Assembly: GCA_020848545.1 (NCBI GenBank)
Contig: JADLHZ010000151.1
Location: forward strand, 1-64,000
Reading direction: 5' to 3'
Source: Deltaproteobacteria bacterium
GTDB lineage: Bacteria; Myxococcota; JADLHZ01
DNA: 64,000 bases
The position numbers and the translations under genes were made by a program. The notes under the pieces were generated by a model. The model was not told where the DNA came from, made no database searches, and saw nothing but the letters and a program-made list of their open reading frames with translations. Each line of letters starts with the position of its first letter. Position 1 is the stretch's first letter. Positions 45,502-54,126 of this stretch are shown here, one piece after another.

Positions 45502-46686
45502 TCAGCGTTCGCGTACGAGCCAAGCACCGACCGCGCACGCGACGGCGGCGCAAGCGAACGCCACCTCGGGGCCGCGCAGCGTCCACAGGATCCCCACGAG
45601 CGCGCTCGAGACGAGATCGCCGACGCCGTTCGTCGCGGCGAGCGCGCCGTAGCCGCTGCCGCGAAGCTCCTTCGGCACGAGCCGCGCCGTCACTGTGCTC
45701 TCCAGGGTGTCCTCGAACGCGATCGTGAGGCCGGCGATCGCAAAGAGCCCGACGAGCGCGCCGATCGACGCAGGAACGAACGCTGCAAAGAGCGCCGTCA
45801 CCGCCCCGAGCGCGTAGCCCCATTGAAGCAGCGTGCGCGGCTCGGTGCGATCGGCGAGGCGGCCGATCGGAAACGCCGCCAGGGCTGCGACCACGTTGTG
45901 CCACGCGAAGAGCCCCATCGCGAACGCCGCGCCCGCGCCAACGCCGAGCTCGGGCGTCATCAGCTCCGTCGCGCGCAGGATGAGCAAGGTGCGCGCAAAA
46001 TCGCCCATGCCGAACGCAAACACGGCGCCGAGGAAGCGGCGAAAGGATGGCGGCAGCGCGGCGAGGCTCTTGGTGAAAGACTTCGGCGTGTAGGTCGTCG
46101 TCCGCTGCCGGCGCACGAGCACGAAGAGCGCGACCGCTGAAAGCACGCCGGGCACCAGCGAGAAGACGAACACGCTGTCGAGCGACACCGCGGCGACGAG
46201 CACGCTCGCCACGAGCGGCCCGAGCACGGCGCCAATGGTGTCCATCGCGCGGTGAAAGCCGAACGCCCGCCCGACGCCGCTCTCCGGCACGGAGTCGGCG
46301 AGCATCGCGTCCCGCGAGGGCCCGCGAAAGCCGCGCGCGAGCCAACCGATCGAACGCGCGACGAGCAGCTGCGGCCACGACGCGACGAGCGCGAAGAGGC
46401 CGGTGGAAAGCCCCGTCACCAAATAACCGCCGACGCAGATCGGCTTGCGCCAGTGCCAGCGGTTCGCCACGTGACCTCCGCCGAGCTTGGCGAAGGCGAC
46501 GATGCCGTCGGAGACGCCCTCGATGATGCCCAAGATCGCCGGCGCCGCCCCGAAGGTCGCGAGCAGCGCAGGCAACGCCGCGGTCGCCGCTTCGTGCCCG
46601 AGATCGGAGAGGAGGCTGGCGACGCCGAAGCCGACGACCGACGCGTTCAGCCACGGTCCGGAGCGCTCGCCGTCAGCCGCTGACAC
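45502..46686 (-). CDS. MFS transporter
   Basis: This 394-aa protein has twelve hydrophobic segments, beginning VVGFGVASLLSDLGHEAATA. The loop 2-3 motif region reads KLGGGHVANRWHWRK, and GFRGPSRDAMLAD follows the fourth helix. It resembles the drug/sugar-efflux MFS subfamily. The substrate is not evident. GTG 46686 follows the DUF4337 stop by 9 bases, so the two are probably co-transcribed. Confidence 0.87.
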   Translation of the reverse strand: MSAADGERSGPWLNASVVGFGVASLLSDLGHEAATAALPALLATFGAAPAILGIIEGVSDGIVAFAKLGGGHVANRWHWRKPICVGGYLVTGLSTGLFALVASWPQLLVARSIGWLARGFRGPSRDAMLADSVPESGVGRAFGFHRAMDTIGAVLGPLVASVLVAAVSLDSVFVFSLVPGVLSAVALFVLVRRQRTTTYTPKSFTKSLAALPPSFRRFLGAVFAFGMGDFARTLLILRATELMTPELGVGAGAAFAMGLFAWHNVVAALAAFPIGRLADRTEPRTLLQWGYALGAVTALFAAFVPASIGALVGLFAIAGLTIAFEDTLESTVTARLVPKELRGSGYGALAATNGVGDLVSSALVGILWTLRGPEVAFACAAVACAVGAWLVRER

Positions 46687-46695
46687 GCGCGAGAC

Positions 46696-47301
46696 CTAGT
46701 GCGTCAGCAGCGCGACGCCGGTGAGCCCGACGCCGACGACGCCCGCGAGGATGCCGCCGTACCAGAACAGGTTGCGCTTCGAGAGCACCGCGACCGAGCA
46801 GAGCACCAGCGCGAGCTCGATCGCCAGCTCGGCGTAGTCGAAGCGTGCGGCGCGATGGTGCGCGTGATGGCTGTCTTCGAGCTTCTGCTTCGACGCCTCC
46901 GCGGCGGCGTTTGCTTTGACGACGAGCGCTTCGGCCTCGGCCTTCAACTGCGGCAGCTCGCCCTCGTACTTCTTGATCTGGGCCCGCCAATCGTTCGCGA
47001 TCGCCGGCGCGTCGTGCTTCGGATCCTTCAGCGCGTCGGTGATGCCCAAGAAGCCCTGCGTCTGATAGGCGCGGATGTTCTTCGCCTGAAAAAACGCCCA
47101 CTGATCCGAGGCCTGGGTGTGAAAGATGTTGCTCTCGGTCTGCAAGCGGTTCGCTTCGCCTTGCAGGATCAGCGTCTCGTTGTGCGCGCGATGGCTGAAC
47201 ATCGTCGTGCAAGCGAGAAACGCCGCCACGATGGCCATCGTCATCGCGACGCGGCGATCGAAGGGATCTTCGGTGTTTCCGTGCGAGTGGTCGTGGCTCA
47301 T
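46696..47301 (-). CDS. DUF4337-family membrane protein
   Basis: This 201-aa protein has a His-rich N-terminus (MSHDHSHGNTEDPFDRR), one transmembrane helix (VAMTMAIVAAFLACTTMFSH), a periplasmic-type coiled segment (NETLILQGEANRLQTESNIF, ALVVKANAAAEASKQKLEDS), and two C-terminal helices (LAIELALVLCSVAVL, YGGILAGVVGVGLTGVALL). The family function is unknown. The His-rich ends could bind metal. It precedes the MFS gene in an apparent operon. Confidence 0.82.
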   Translation of the reverse strand: MSHDHSHGNTEDPFDRRVAMTMAIVAAFLACTTMFSHRAHNETLILQGEANRLQTESNIFHTQASDQWAFFQAKNIRAYQTQGFLGITDALKDPKHDAPAIANDWRAQIKKYEGELPQLKAEAEALVVKANAAAEASKQKLEDSHHAHHRAARFDYAELAIELALVLCSVAVLSKRNLFWYGGILAGVVGVGLTGVALLTH

Positions 47302-47402
47302 ATGGCAACGGAGCCTAGCACGCGCGCCTCGAGTTGCGAGATTCCCGTCGCTTGAGCGAGCGCCACCATCGCCTCGAAAAAACGCTGCATCTGCACGCGC
47401 AT
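47298..47402 (-). CDS. Possible 34-aa ORF coupled to DUF4337
   Basis: ATG 47402 opens a frame encoding MRVQMQRFFEAMVALAQATG and so on, ending in a TGA that overlaps the DUF4337 ATG (ATGA). The frame is open further upstream to a TAA near 47460 and an AAAGGAG lies about 35 bases ahead of the ATG. It may be a small coupled ORF or a remnant of a longer gene. The 178-base gap between the SDR and DUF4337 genes holds nothing else I can support. Confidence 0.3.
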   Translation of the reverse strand: MRVQMQRFFEAMVALAQATGISQLEARVLGSVAI

Positions 47403-47479
47403 CGCCGGGCGGCGGATGTCGATCTCCTTTTGACTGAGGCGCCCCGCGACGACCGGCGCTTAAGTCGCCGGCATTGGCG

Positions 47480-48292
47480 CTAGCGCTTGCTGCTCTGCTC
47501 CGCGAACGCGGCGGTGAGCACTTGGCCGAAGAGGCCGCCGCCGTAGAGGCTCATGCCGCCGTCGACCGGCACGATCGCGCCGGTGATGTAGCTCGCGCGC
47601 TTCGAGCTGAGGAAGAGCGCGCACTCCGCAATGTCCTCGTGGGTGCCCACGCGCGCGAGCGGCACGCCTTCGGCGATGCGCGGGCTCACGTCGCCGCTCG
47701 GCGCCAATCGCTCCATGCCGCCGGTGTTCTCGATCGGCCCCGGCGAGATGGCGTTGACGCGCACGCCGGCAGCGCCCCATTCGATCGCCAGCACACGTGT
47801 GAGCTGATCGACGCCTGCTTTGGCCGCGCATGCGTGCGCCTGCATCGCGACCGGCTGCGAGCCCTGCTGCGCCGTGATGTTGATGACGCTGGCGCCGGGC
47901 TTCTTCAAGTGCTCGAAGCCGGCGCGCAGGACGTGGAAGGTGCCGACGAGATCGATGTCGACGACGGCGCGAAAGCCGTTCGGCGAGAGGGCGAGCGCCG
48001 GCGCCGGAAAGTTGCCGGCGGCGCCGCTGACCAGCACGTCGATCTCGCCGAAGCGCTCGTGCGTCTTTGCCAACGCCTGGCTCACGGCATCATACTGGCG
48101 CACGTCGCACGCGAAGCCGAGCGCGTCCTTGCCGTGTGCCTTCAGCTTCGTGACCGCCGCGTCGACCTTGTCTTGCGAGCGGCTGCAGACGGCGACGCGC
48201 GCGCCGGCCTTCGCGAACGCGTCGGCGATGCCGAAGTTCAAGCCCTGGGTGCCGCCGGCGACGAAGACAGTCTTGTTCGAATAGTCGTGCAT
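47480..48292 (-). CDS. SDR oxidoreductase, 2,4-dienoyl-CoA reductase-like
   Basis: This 270-aa short-chain dehydrogenase has the cofactor loop FVAGGTQGLNFGIADAFAKAG, NAG-type VSGAAGNFPAPALALSPNGF, and the C-terminal ITGAIVPVDGG. The active-site region reads QAHACAAKAGVDQLTRVLAIEWG. It keeps the Lys but lacks the canonical YxxxK Tyr, as in the peroxisomal-type 2,4-dienoyl-CoA reductases. That would place it in oxidation of polyunsaturated fatty acids, in keeping with the nearby acyl-CoA dehydrogenase. ATG 48292 is chosen over the in-frame start at 48322. Confidence 0.85.
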   Translation of the reverse strand: MHDYSNKTVFVAGGTQGLNFGIADAFAKAGARVAVCSRSQDKVDAAVTKLKAHGKDALGFACDVRQYDAVSQALAKTHERFGEIDVLVSGAAGNFPAPALALSPNGFRAVVDIDLVGTFHVLRAGFEHLKKPGASVINITAQQGSQPVAMQAHACAAKAGVDQLTRVLAIEWGAAGVRVNAISPGPIENTGGMERLAPSGDVSPRIAEGVPLARVGTHEDIAECALFLSSKRASYITGAIVPVDGGMSLYGGGLFGQVLTAAFAEQSSKR

Positions 48293-48360
48293 GAGAACGC
48301 CGCTAGCGCGGAACCGGATCAAAGTCGCGGCCCCGCGCAGGCGACGCTAAGCTCGGCCGC

Positions 48361-49275
48361 ATGCGCATCGTGCTCGCGTGCCTCCTGCTCTCCGCCTGCT
48401 CGCAAGTCAGCCGCGCCGATCCCGAAGACATCGGCGACGTCGACGGCCAGACCTTGCTCGCGTTCAACGGAACCACGCTCTTCGGAGCGACGGGCGGCGC
48501 TGTGTGGCGCATCCAGAACGGGAGCCCGAGCCGCGACACGCTCTTCACCGGAGCGGGCGCGATCTCGGATTTCCTCGCGGACTCTGCCGGCCTCTACTTC
48601 ACGCAAGCGCCGCTGACGGACGAGCATACGCGCCTCCGCCGGGTCGCGCTCGACGGCGCCGGTGCTGCGGACGTCGGCATCAACGTGCAACGCGCGTCGG
48701 TGCGCCAAGACAGCGAGTACCTCTACTGGTTCGACAAGAGCGGCGCGGTGCCGGCGATCATGCGCGCGAAGAAGTCCGGCGGCACGGCCGCCAAGATCGC
48801 CGACGCCGGCCTGACGACGACGCCGGAGATGGCCGTCGACGACACTCACGTTTACTGGGTCGACTTCACCGCGCCGGTGACGATCAAGCGCGTGGAGAAA
48901 GCCGGAGGCACACCGGCGAACGTCAAAGTGAACACCGTCGCCACAGCGCTCAACGTCGACGCCGCGTCACTGCACTACGTGAGCAAAGCGACGGCGCCGG
49001 CACGCTTGCTCTCGCTCGGCAAAGACGGCGGCGAGCCCACGGAGATCGCGCCCGACGTCGATCGCTTCCACGCCGATGCGTCGTACCTCTACTTCACCAC
49101 GCTGACTACCGCGATGCCGCAGCGCCAGAGCCTATCGCGCGCGACGCCGAGCGGAAAGCTCGTCGAGATCCTCGTGCGCGACATGAAGACGACGACGCCG
49201 GTGCAGCTCGCGAGCGGCGGCGGCTTCGTGTTCTGGAGCGACGGCAAGAACGTGGTGAAGCTGCCGTCGCAGTAA
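48361..49275 (+). CDS. Lipoprotein with beta-propeller-like repeats
   Basis: This 304-aa protein has a lipoprotein signal (MRIVLACLLLSAC) and repeated blade-like units with the pattern LYFTQAPL, LYWFDKSG, VYWVDFT, LHYVSKAT, LYFTTLTT, FVFWSDG about every 45 residues. This fits the DUF5050/YWTD-like six-bladed propellers common in myxobacterial lipoproteins. No catalytic residues are visible. The function is unknown. It ends inside the family A palindrome. Confidence 0.75.
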   Translation: MRIVLACLLLSACSQVSRADPEDIGDVDGQTLLAFNGTTLFGATGGAVWRIQNGSPSRDTLFTGAGAISDFLADSAGLYFTQAPLTDEHTRLRRVALDGAGAADVGINVQRASVRQDSEYLYWFDKSGAVPAIMRAKKSGGTAAKIADAGLTTTPEMAVDDTHVYWVDFTAPVTIKRVEKAGGTPANVKVNTVATALNVDAASLHYVSKATAPARLLSLGKDGGEPTEIAPDVDRFHADASYLYFTTLTTAMPQRQSLSRATPSGKLVEILVRDMKTTTPVQLASGGGFVFWSDGKNVVKLPSQ

Positions 49276-49296
49276 AAAGGTCCCAGGGACCTTTTT
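49274..49296. terminator. Perfect GGTCCC palindrome (family A), copy 2; bidirectional terminator
   Basis: AAAAAGGTCCC (49274-49284) and GGGACCTTTTT (49286-49296) form an 11-bp perfect hairpin around a single A, with A and T tracts on both sides. It lies between two convergent genes, with the plus gene's TAA in its left arm. It should terminate transcription in both directions. It shares the AGGTCCC stem with copy 1 at 6098-6122. Confidence 0.8.
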
Positions 49297-49303
49297 ACCG
49301 TTC

Positions 49304-49807
49304 TTAGCGAACGATTCCGTTGATCCTGTCCGATTCCTTCTGCATCAACGCGGCGAACTTCTGCGCCAGCTCCGGATTGAACTTGTCGTTCTTCTTCCCG
49401 AGGATCTCTGGCGCGCCGACGATCGGCGTCCAGTAGCCTTCGCACTCGAGCCATGCCTGGTGGTGCGTCCCGTTCTCGGCGAGCACCAGGTGATGGTTCA
49501 TCTTGTTGCCCATCGGATCCTTCTTGAACGCCATCTCGGCGTGGACCTTCGTGTAGAACTCGAGCGTGCACGGCTCCTTGCCGCCGCGGGCCTTCGCTTG
49601 CGCGGCTTGGTAGAGCGGCATGAAGGCCATCGCCGTCTTGCCCATGTCGGCCGGGTCGCTCATCTTGGCGGTGAAGTGCTTCTTCGCTTCCGCCCAGTCG
49701 TTGGCGCTGACGCCGTGCTCCTGTGCGATCGCGTTCTCTTTGCCGACGTCCCCGCCGGTGTTGGCCATCAGCGCGCAAAGGTCGGCGTACTTCTCGATGG
49801 TGATCAT
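49304..49807 (-). CDS. Hypothetical 167-aa soluble protein
   Basis: I recognise no family. The protein (MITIEKYADLCALMANTGGD ...) has a helical N-terminus, a Lys/Met-rich middle (KKDPMGNKMNHHLVLAENGTHHQ) and a helical C-terminus. It has no signal or membrane segment. ATG 49807 is supported by a GGGAGGGA site. That site lies in a hairpin (49808-49828). Confidence 0.65.
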   Translation of the reverse strand: MITIEKYADLCALMANTGGDVGKENAIAQEHGVSANDWAEAKKHFTAKMSDPADMGKTAMAFMPLYQAAQAKARGGKEPCTLEFYTKVHAEMAFKKDPMGNKMNHHLVLAENGTHHQAWLECEGYWTPIVGAPEILGKKNDKFNPELAQKFAALMQKESDRINGIVR

Positions 49808-49828
49808 GGTCCCTCCCTCGGTGGGACC
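49808..49828 (-). promoter_or_regulatory. Hairpin enclosing the Shine-Dalgarno of the 49304-49807 gene
   Basis: GGTCCC (49808-49813) and GGGACC (49823-49828) pair around a 9-base loop that contains the AGGGAGG-type ribosome-binding site, immediately next to the ATG. The stem core is the same hexamer pair as in the family A palindromes. The structure could tune translation. Confidence 0.4.
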
Positions 49829-49959
49829 GTGGTGAAAGCACGGCGGCGTCCGGCGCGCTACAAAATGATCCGTCGGATTTGGACCGGTGGCTCGACCGCT
49901 TGGCGCACGATGCGCATCGACCCTCGTTATCGGGGCCGAGCTGCCGTAGGATGCGGGCG

Positions 49960-51162
49960 ATGGACTTCGAGCCAAGTCGAGAATCAGTCATTTTGCGCGA
50001 TCGTGTACGCGCTTTCGTGCGCGACGAGATCTTGCCGGCGGAGATCGCGCTCGCGCGTACCCTGGGCGGCGACTGGACGCGGTGGGCGGTGCCACCCGAG
50101 GTCGACGCGTTGAAGGCGAAGGCGCGCGCCGCGGGCCTGTGGAATCTGTTCTTGCCCGAGGTCAGCAAGCTCGCGAACGTCGAGTACGCGCCGATCGCCG
50201 AAGAGATGGGCAGGAGCTTCTTGGCGCCGGAGATCTTCAACTGCAACGCGCCCGACGCCGGCAACATGGAGGTGCTCGAGAAGTACGGCACCGAGGCGCA
50301 AAAGGTGCAGTGGCTCACGCCGCTCCTCGCCGGCGAGATCCGCTCGGTGTTCTGCATGACCGAGCCCGACGTCGCTTCGTCAGATGCCACGAACGTCTCG
50401 GCGAGCATCAAAGAAGACGGCGCCAGCCTCGTCCTGAACGGCAAGAAGTGGTGGACGACGGGCCTCGGCCACCCGCGCGCGAAGATCGCGATCTTCATGG
50501 GCGTCTCCGATCCCGACGGCCACCGCCACAGCCGCCACAGCATGGTGCTCGTGCCGCTCGACACGAAGGGCGTCTGCATCAAGCGCATGCTCAGCGTGTT
50601 CGGCGACTACGATCCGCCCTACGGCCACGGCGAAGTGTGGTTCGAGGACGTGCGCGTGCCGAAGGAGAACGTGATCGCCGGCCTCGGCCGCGGCTTCGAG
50701 ATCGCGCAAGGACGCCTCGGGCCGGGCCGCATCCATCACAGCATGCGCGCGATCGGCGCGGCGGAGCGGGCGCTCGCCTTGATGATCGAACGCGCCATCG
50801 CGCGGACAGCGTTCGGTAAGCCGCTCGTCAACCTCGGCGGCAACCGCGAGCGCATCGCCGATCTGCGCATCGCGATCGATCAAGCACGCCTGCTCACCTT
50901 GTACGCGGCGTGGCGGCTCGACAAAGTCGGCGCGCTCGCCGCGTTGGCCGAGATCTCGGCGATCAAAGTCGCGGCGCCGAACGTCTTGCAGCAGGTGATC
51001 GACGAAGCGATCCAAATCCACGGCGGCGCCGGCGTGTCGGACGACGTGCCGCTCGCAGCGATGTTCGCAGCGGCGCGTGTCTTGCGCATCGTCGACGGAC
51101 CCGACGCCGTGCACCGCGGGCTCATCGCGCGCGCGGAGCTCGCGAAGTACGAGGCGCGATGA
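49960..51162 (+). CDS. Acyl-CoA dehydrogenase
   Basis: This 400-aa FAD enzyme carries out alpha-beta dehydrogenation of an acyl-CoA. Family marks are FCMTEPDVASSDATNVSASI, NGKKWWTTGLGHPRAKIAIFMG, AERALALMIERAIARTAFGKPL and QIHGGAGVSDDVPL. Length is typical of ACAD10/11-type members. Both ATG 49951 and ATG 49960 are usable. I take 49960, with an AGGATGCGG-type site upstream. Its stop overlaps the next gene by 4 bases (ATGA). The pairing with an APH-fold protein is the standard ACAD11-like arrangement. Confidence 0.93.
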   Translation: MDFEPSRESVILRDRVRAFVRDEILPAEIALARTLGGDWTRWAVPPEVDALKAKARAAGLWNLFLPEVSKLANVEYAPIAEEMGRSFLAPEIFNCNAPDAGNMEVLEKYGTEAQKVQWLTPLLAGEIRSVFCMTEPDVASSDATNVSASIKEDGASLVLNGKKWWTTGLGHPRAKIAIFMGVSDPDGHRHSRHSMVLVPLDTKGVCIKRMLSVFGDYDPPYGHGEVWFEDVRVPKENVIAGLGRGFEIAQGRLGPGRIHHSMRAIGAAERALALMIERAIARTAFGKPLVNLGGNRERIADLRIAIDQARLLTLYAAWRLDKVGALAALAEISAIKVAAPNVLQQVIDEAIQIHGGAGVSDDVPLAAMFAAARVLRIVDGPDAVHRGLIARAELAKYEAR

Positions 51163-52217
51163 GCGTCGACGCCGGTGGCGCGGTGCGCGAAGGCGAAGCG
51201 CTCGACGCCGCCGCGGTCGATGCGTGGCTGAAGCCGCGCGTCCCCGGCCTCACAGGCGCGCCGGCGATCACGCAATACGCGGGCGGCGCGTCGAACTGGA
51301 CGTACAGGCTCGAGTACCCGTCGCACGATCTCGTCCTGCGTCGTCCGCCCGCAGGAACCAAGGCGAAGTCGGCGCACGACATGGGCCGCGAGTACAAGAT
51401 TCAATCGGCGCTGCGGCCGGCGTTTGCGTTCGTGCCAGAGATGATCGCCCACTGCGAGGACACTGCGATCATCGGCGCCGAGTTCTACGTCATGCGCCGG
51501 ATCGCCGGCTTGATCCCGCGCGCGCGGCTTCCGGACGGCGTGCCGAGGGATCCGGCGAGCCTCCGCAAGCTCTGCGAAGCGCTCGTCGACGTGCTCGTGA
51601 AGCTGCACCGCGTCGACGTGAACGCCACCGGGCTCGCCGCGCTCGGCAAAGGCCCGGGCTATCCGCGCCGGCAGATCGAAGGCTGGGCCGATCGCTACAC
51701 GAAGGCGCTCACCTGGAACGTGCCGAAGTTTACGCGCGTCATCGCGTGGCTGAAGGCGAACATCCCGGACGACTCAGGCTATTGCCTCATCCACAACGAC
51801 TACCGCTTCGACAACGTGGTGCTCGCGGCCGACGATCCGCTGCGCATCATCGGCGTGCTCGACTGGGAGCTCGCGACCGTGGGCGATCCGTTGATGGAGC
51901 TCGGCAGCGCGCTCGCCTACTGGGTGCAAGCGGACGACGACTTCTTCATTCGATCGACGCGGCGGCAACCGACGCACCTGCCGGGCATGCTGACGCGCCG
52001 AGAGATCGTGGAGCTCTACGCCGAGAAGACCGGGCGTAAGATCGTCAACTGGACCTTCTACGAAGTGTACGGCTTGTTTCGCCTCGCCGGCATCCTGCAG
52101 CAGATCTACTTCCGCTATCAGAAGAAGCAGACGAAGAATCCCGCGTTCAAGCGCTTCTGGCTGCTGTCGAACTACTTGGCGTGGCGCTGCGCGCGCTTGA
52201 TCCGAAAGGCAGGCTGA
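51159..52217 (+). CDS. APH-fold phosphotransferase (ACAD10/11-type kinase partner)
   Basis: This 352-aa protein has an aminoglycoside-phosphotransferase fold: YAGGASNWTYRLEYPSHDLVLRRPPAG (nucleotide loop and Lys region), CLIHNDYRFDNVVL (catalytic HND) and GVLDWELATVGDPLMELG (metal-binding DWE). In ACAD10/11 systems this kinase phosphorylates 4-hydroxyacyl-CoAs for entry to beta-oxidation. That is the likely role here, because its start overlaps the dehydrogenase stop. Confidence 0.92.
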   Translation: MSVDAGGAVREGEALDAAAVDAWLKPRVPGLTGAPAITQYAGGASNWTYRLEYPSHDLVLRRPPAGTKAKSAHDMGREYKIQSALRPAFAFVPEMIAHCEDTAIIGAEFYVMRRIAGLIPRARLPDGVPRDPASLRKLCEALVDVLVKLHRVDVNATGLAALGKGPGYPRRQIEGWADRYTKALTWNVPKFTRVIAWLKANIPDDSGYCLIHNDYRFDNVVLAADDPLRIIGVLDWELATVGDPLMELGSALAYWVQADDDFFIRSTRRQPTHLPGMLTRREIVELYAEKTGRKIVNWTFYEVYGLFRLAGILQQIYFRYQKKQTKNPAFKRFWLLSNYLAWRCARLIRKAG

Positions 52218-52219
52218 CC

Positions 52220-52765
52220 ATGGCGCAAGCCCCGACCCTCTGCCACTTCGAGCTTGCATTGAGCCACGTCGACCGCGGCATCAACGAAACGCTGTCGCTG
52301 CGCACCGCCCGGCATCCGTCCGAAACGGCGCAACGGGTGTGGCTCCGCGTCCTCGCCTACGCCTGGCAATTTTGCGAGCGCATCGAGTTTGGTCCGGGGC
52401 TCAGCGATCCCGACTCGCCCGATCTGCTCGCGACGAACCTCGTCGGCGAGACGACGCTGTGGATGCGCGTAGGCAAGGCCGATCCGCAGAAGGTGCAACG
52501 CGCCGCCGACCAAAACGGCAACGCGAAAATCGCCGTGCTCTTCGAGTCACCGGAGCGCATGCGCACGTTCATCGACGAAGCCAAAGGCCTCACGCGGCTC
52601 GGACGCGTCGAGCTCGGCGCCGCAGATCCCGAGCTCGTCGCTGCGCTAGCCAAAGACGAGGAGCGGCGCAGCAAGGCGACGATCACGATCGTCGGCGATC
52701 ACTTCTACATCGAAAAAGACGGCGCTTCCTTCGACGGGCCCATCGAACGCGCGTCGATCGTCTGA
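52220..52765 (+). CDS. YaeQ-family protein
   Basis: This 181-aa protein matches YaeQ: FELALSHVDRGINETLSLRTARHPSETAQRVWLRVLAYAW, then LVGETTLWMRVGKADPQKV. The fold is PD-(D/E)XK nuclease-like, but no cleavage activity is established for the family. ATG 52220 follows the kinase stop by 2 bases. The longer in-frame start at 52181 would lie within the kinase gene. Confidence 0.92.
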   Translation: MAQAPTLCHFELALSHVDRGINETLSLRTARHPSETAQRVWLRVLAYAWQFCERIEFGPGLSDPDSPDLLATNLVGETTLWMRVGKADPQKVQRAADQNGNAKIAVLFESPERMRTFIDEAKGLTRLGRVELGAADPELVAALAKDEERRSKATITIVGDHFYIEKDGASFDGPIERASIV

Positions 52766-52777
52766 TATGCTGCACAC

Positions 52778-53341
52778 GTGGCCATCGTCGCCCTCACGAA
52801 CCAAGTCGAAGAGTGGTTGAAGTCGACCGACCCGGTGCCGATCGCCGACGTGAAGGATCTTGCGCACACTTATTCCGTGGCGCAGATCGGCGACCACCTC
52901 GGCCACGCGTTCTTGCTCTTGCGCGCTCCGCTCCTCGGCGGCCGCATCCGGAGCACGGTCAGCCGCAACGTCGCCGACATCATGAAGGGCGCCGAAGCCG
53001 GACCGCCCCCGCTCAGCGACGCGCGCGTGTTCTTCCTACGCCCAACCGGCAGAAGCGCGTTTCCCCACTTCATCTCTGTCGGGCGCATTCAGAACAACGA
53101 CGTCGTCCTCGACGACGCTTCGGTCACGAAGTTTCACGCGTTCTTCCGCGTCGACGGTGAGCATATGACCCTGTGCGACGCCGGCTCGCACAACGGGACC
53201 TTCGCCGACAAGAAGCGCGTACCGGGCAAGGACGCCAAAGAGACCTTCGTGCCGAAGAACGGCAGCGTGCTGCGCTTTGGAACGGTGGAGCTCACCTTCC
53301 TGGACGCGCAAGGGCTCTACGACGTCTTGCGCTCGGTGTGA
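52778..53341 (+). CDS. FHA-domain protein
   Basis: This 187-aa protein has a C-terminal FHA domain (residues about 95-180): FISVGRIQNNDVVLDDASVTKFHAFFRVDG, SHNGTFADKKRV, GSVLRFGTVELTFL. It keeps the core GR, SxxH-like (VTKFH) and NGT motifs that bind phosphothreonine. Threonine kinases in the window (42732 and 58716) are possible sources of its ligands. GTG 52778 is the start. Confidence 0.9.
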   Translation: MAIVALTNQVEEWLKSTDPVPIADVKDLAHTYSVAQIGDHLGHAFLLLRAPLLGGRIRSTVSRNVADIMKGAEAGPPPLSDARVFFLRPTGRSAFPHFISVGRIQNNDVVLDDASVTKFHAFFRVDGEHMTLCDAGSHNGTFADKKRVPGKDAKETFVPKNGSVLRFGTVELTFLDAQGLYDVLRSV

Positions 53342-53346
53342 GGCGC

Positions 53347-54126
53347 TCAAGGTTTGGCGACGTACGTGTCCGCGCCCTTGCCGGTCGAGCAGCTGAGCAG
53401 CGCGATCTTCCCGCCGGGCTTCAAGCACTTGCCGAGCCGGGCGAAGAGCTGAGCGTCGCCGATGTCGAGCGACCCATCGGGGCCGAGGCGCGCATCCAGC
53501 TGCAGGAGCTCTTCTTGACCATGGCCGCACAGCACGATGTCGTCGGCGCGCGTCGTCGCGGTCGCGCCTTCACATTGTAAGACGAGCTGCAGGTCGATCG
53601 CGGCGTCTCGGTAGATCACCCGATACTTCTCCAAGTAAGGCGCGACGACGGCGGCGCCGATCGTATCGAGCGCGCCGTTCCAATCGGTGATCGGGCCGAT
53701 GATGACGACGACGGGCCGCGGATCGTTCGCCGGCGCTTCGCTGTCGCTGAGCACGCGCTCGAGCTGCGCCAAGTTGGTGAAGCGCTCAGGCCGCAAGATC
53801 TGCGCGGCCTTCAGGCGCTGACCGAGCTTCTTGAACGTGGCCGGATTCGTGTCCTTCAGCTTCTGCAGCTCGGCGACGATCGGCGGTACCGCGTGGTCCT
53901 GCGCCTTGCATCGCGAGATGATGAGCGACGGCTCGGCGGCGTAGATCTCGGGCCAAGTGGCCGTGAGCACGTCCTCGAACCACACGCGATCCGCGTCATC
54001 GCCGATGGTGGCGCGCACCTTCGCGGTGAACGCCACGTCTTGTTGCATCGCTTTTGGAGAGAGCGAGAAGAGCGCGAACGGAACGTTGCGCAAGACGATC
54101 AACGCGATGTTGATGTCGGCAAGCAA
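53347..54126 (-). CDS. Possible caspase-fold (clan CD) protein
   Basis: This 259-aa protein has a poorly recognisable N-terminal half and a C-terminal half that reads as a caspase/CHAT/C80-like core: VVVIIGPITDWNGALDTIG, then DDIVLCGHGQEELLQLDARLG (His in the GHG turn), then GGKIALLSCSTGKGADTYVAKP (Cys after a hydrophobic strand). The His and Cys spacing fits clan CD. The frame stops only 10 residues past the Cys helix, so the domain may be truncated. A TTG start at 54126 gives the longest form. The identity is inferred from motifs. Confidence 0.5.
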   Translation of the reverse strand: MLADINIALIVLRNVPFALFSLSPKAMQQDVAFTAKVRATIGDDADRVWFEDVLTATWPEIYAAEPSLIISRCKAQDHAVPPIVAELQKLKDTNPATFKKLGQRLKAAQILRPERFTNLAQLERVLSDSEAPANDPRPVVVIIGPITDWNGALDTIGAAVVAPYLEKYRVIYRDAAIDLQLVLQCEGATATTRADDIVLCGHGQEELLQLDARLGPDGSLDIGDAQLFARLGKCLKPGGKIALLSCSTGKGADTYVAKP

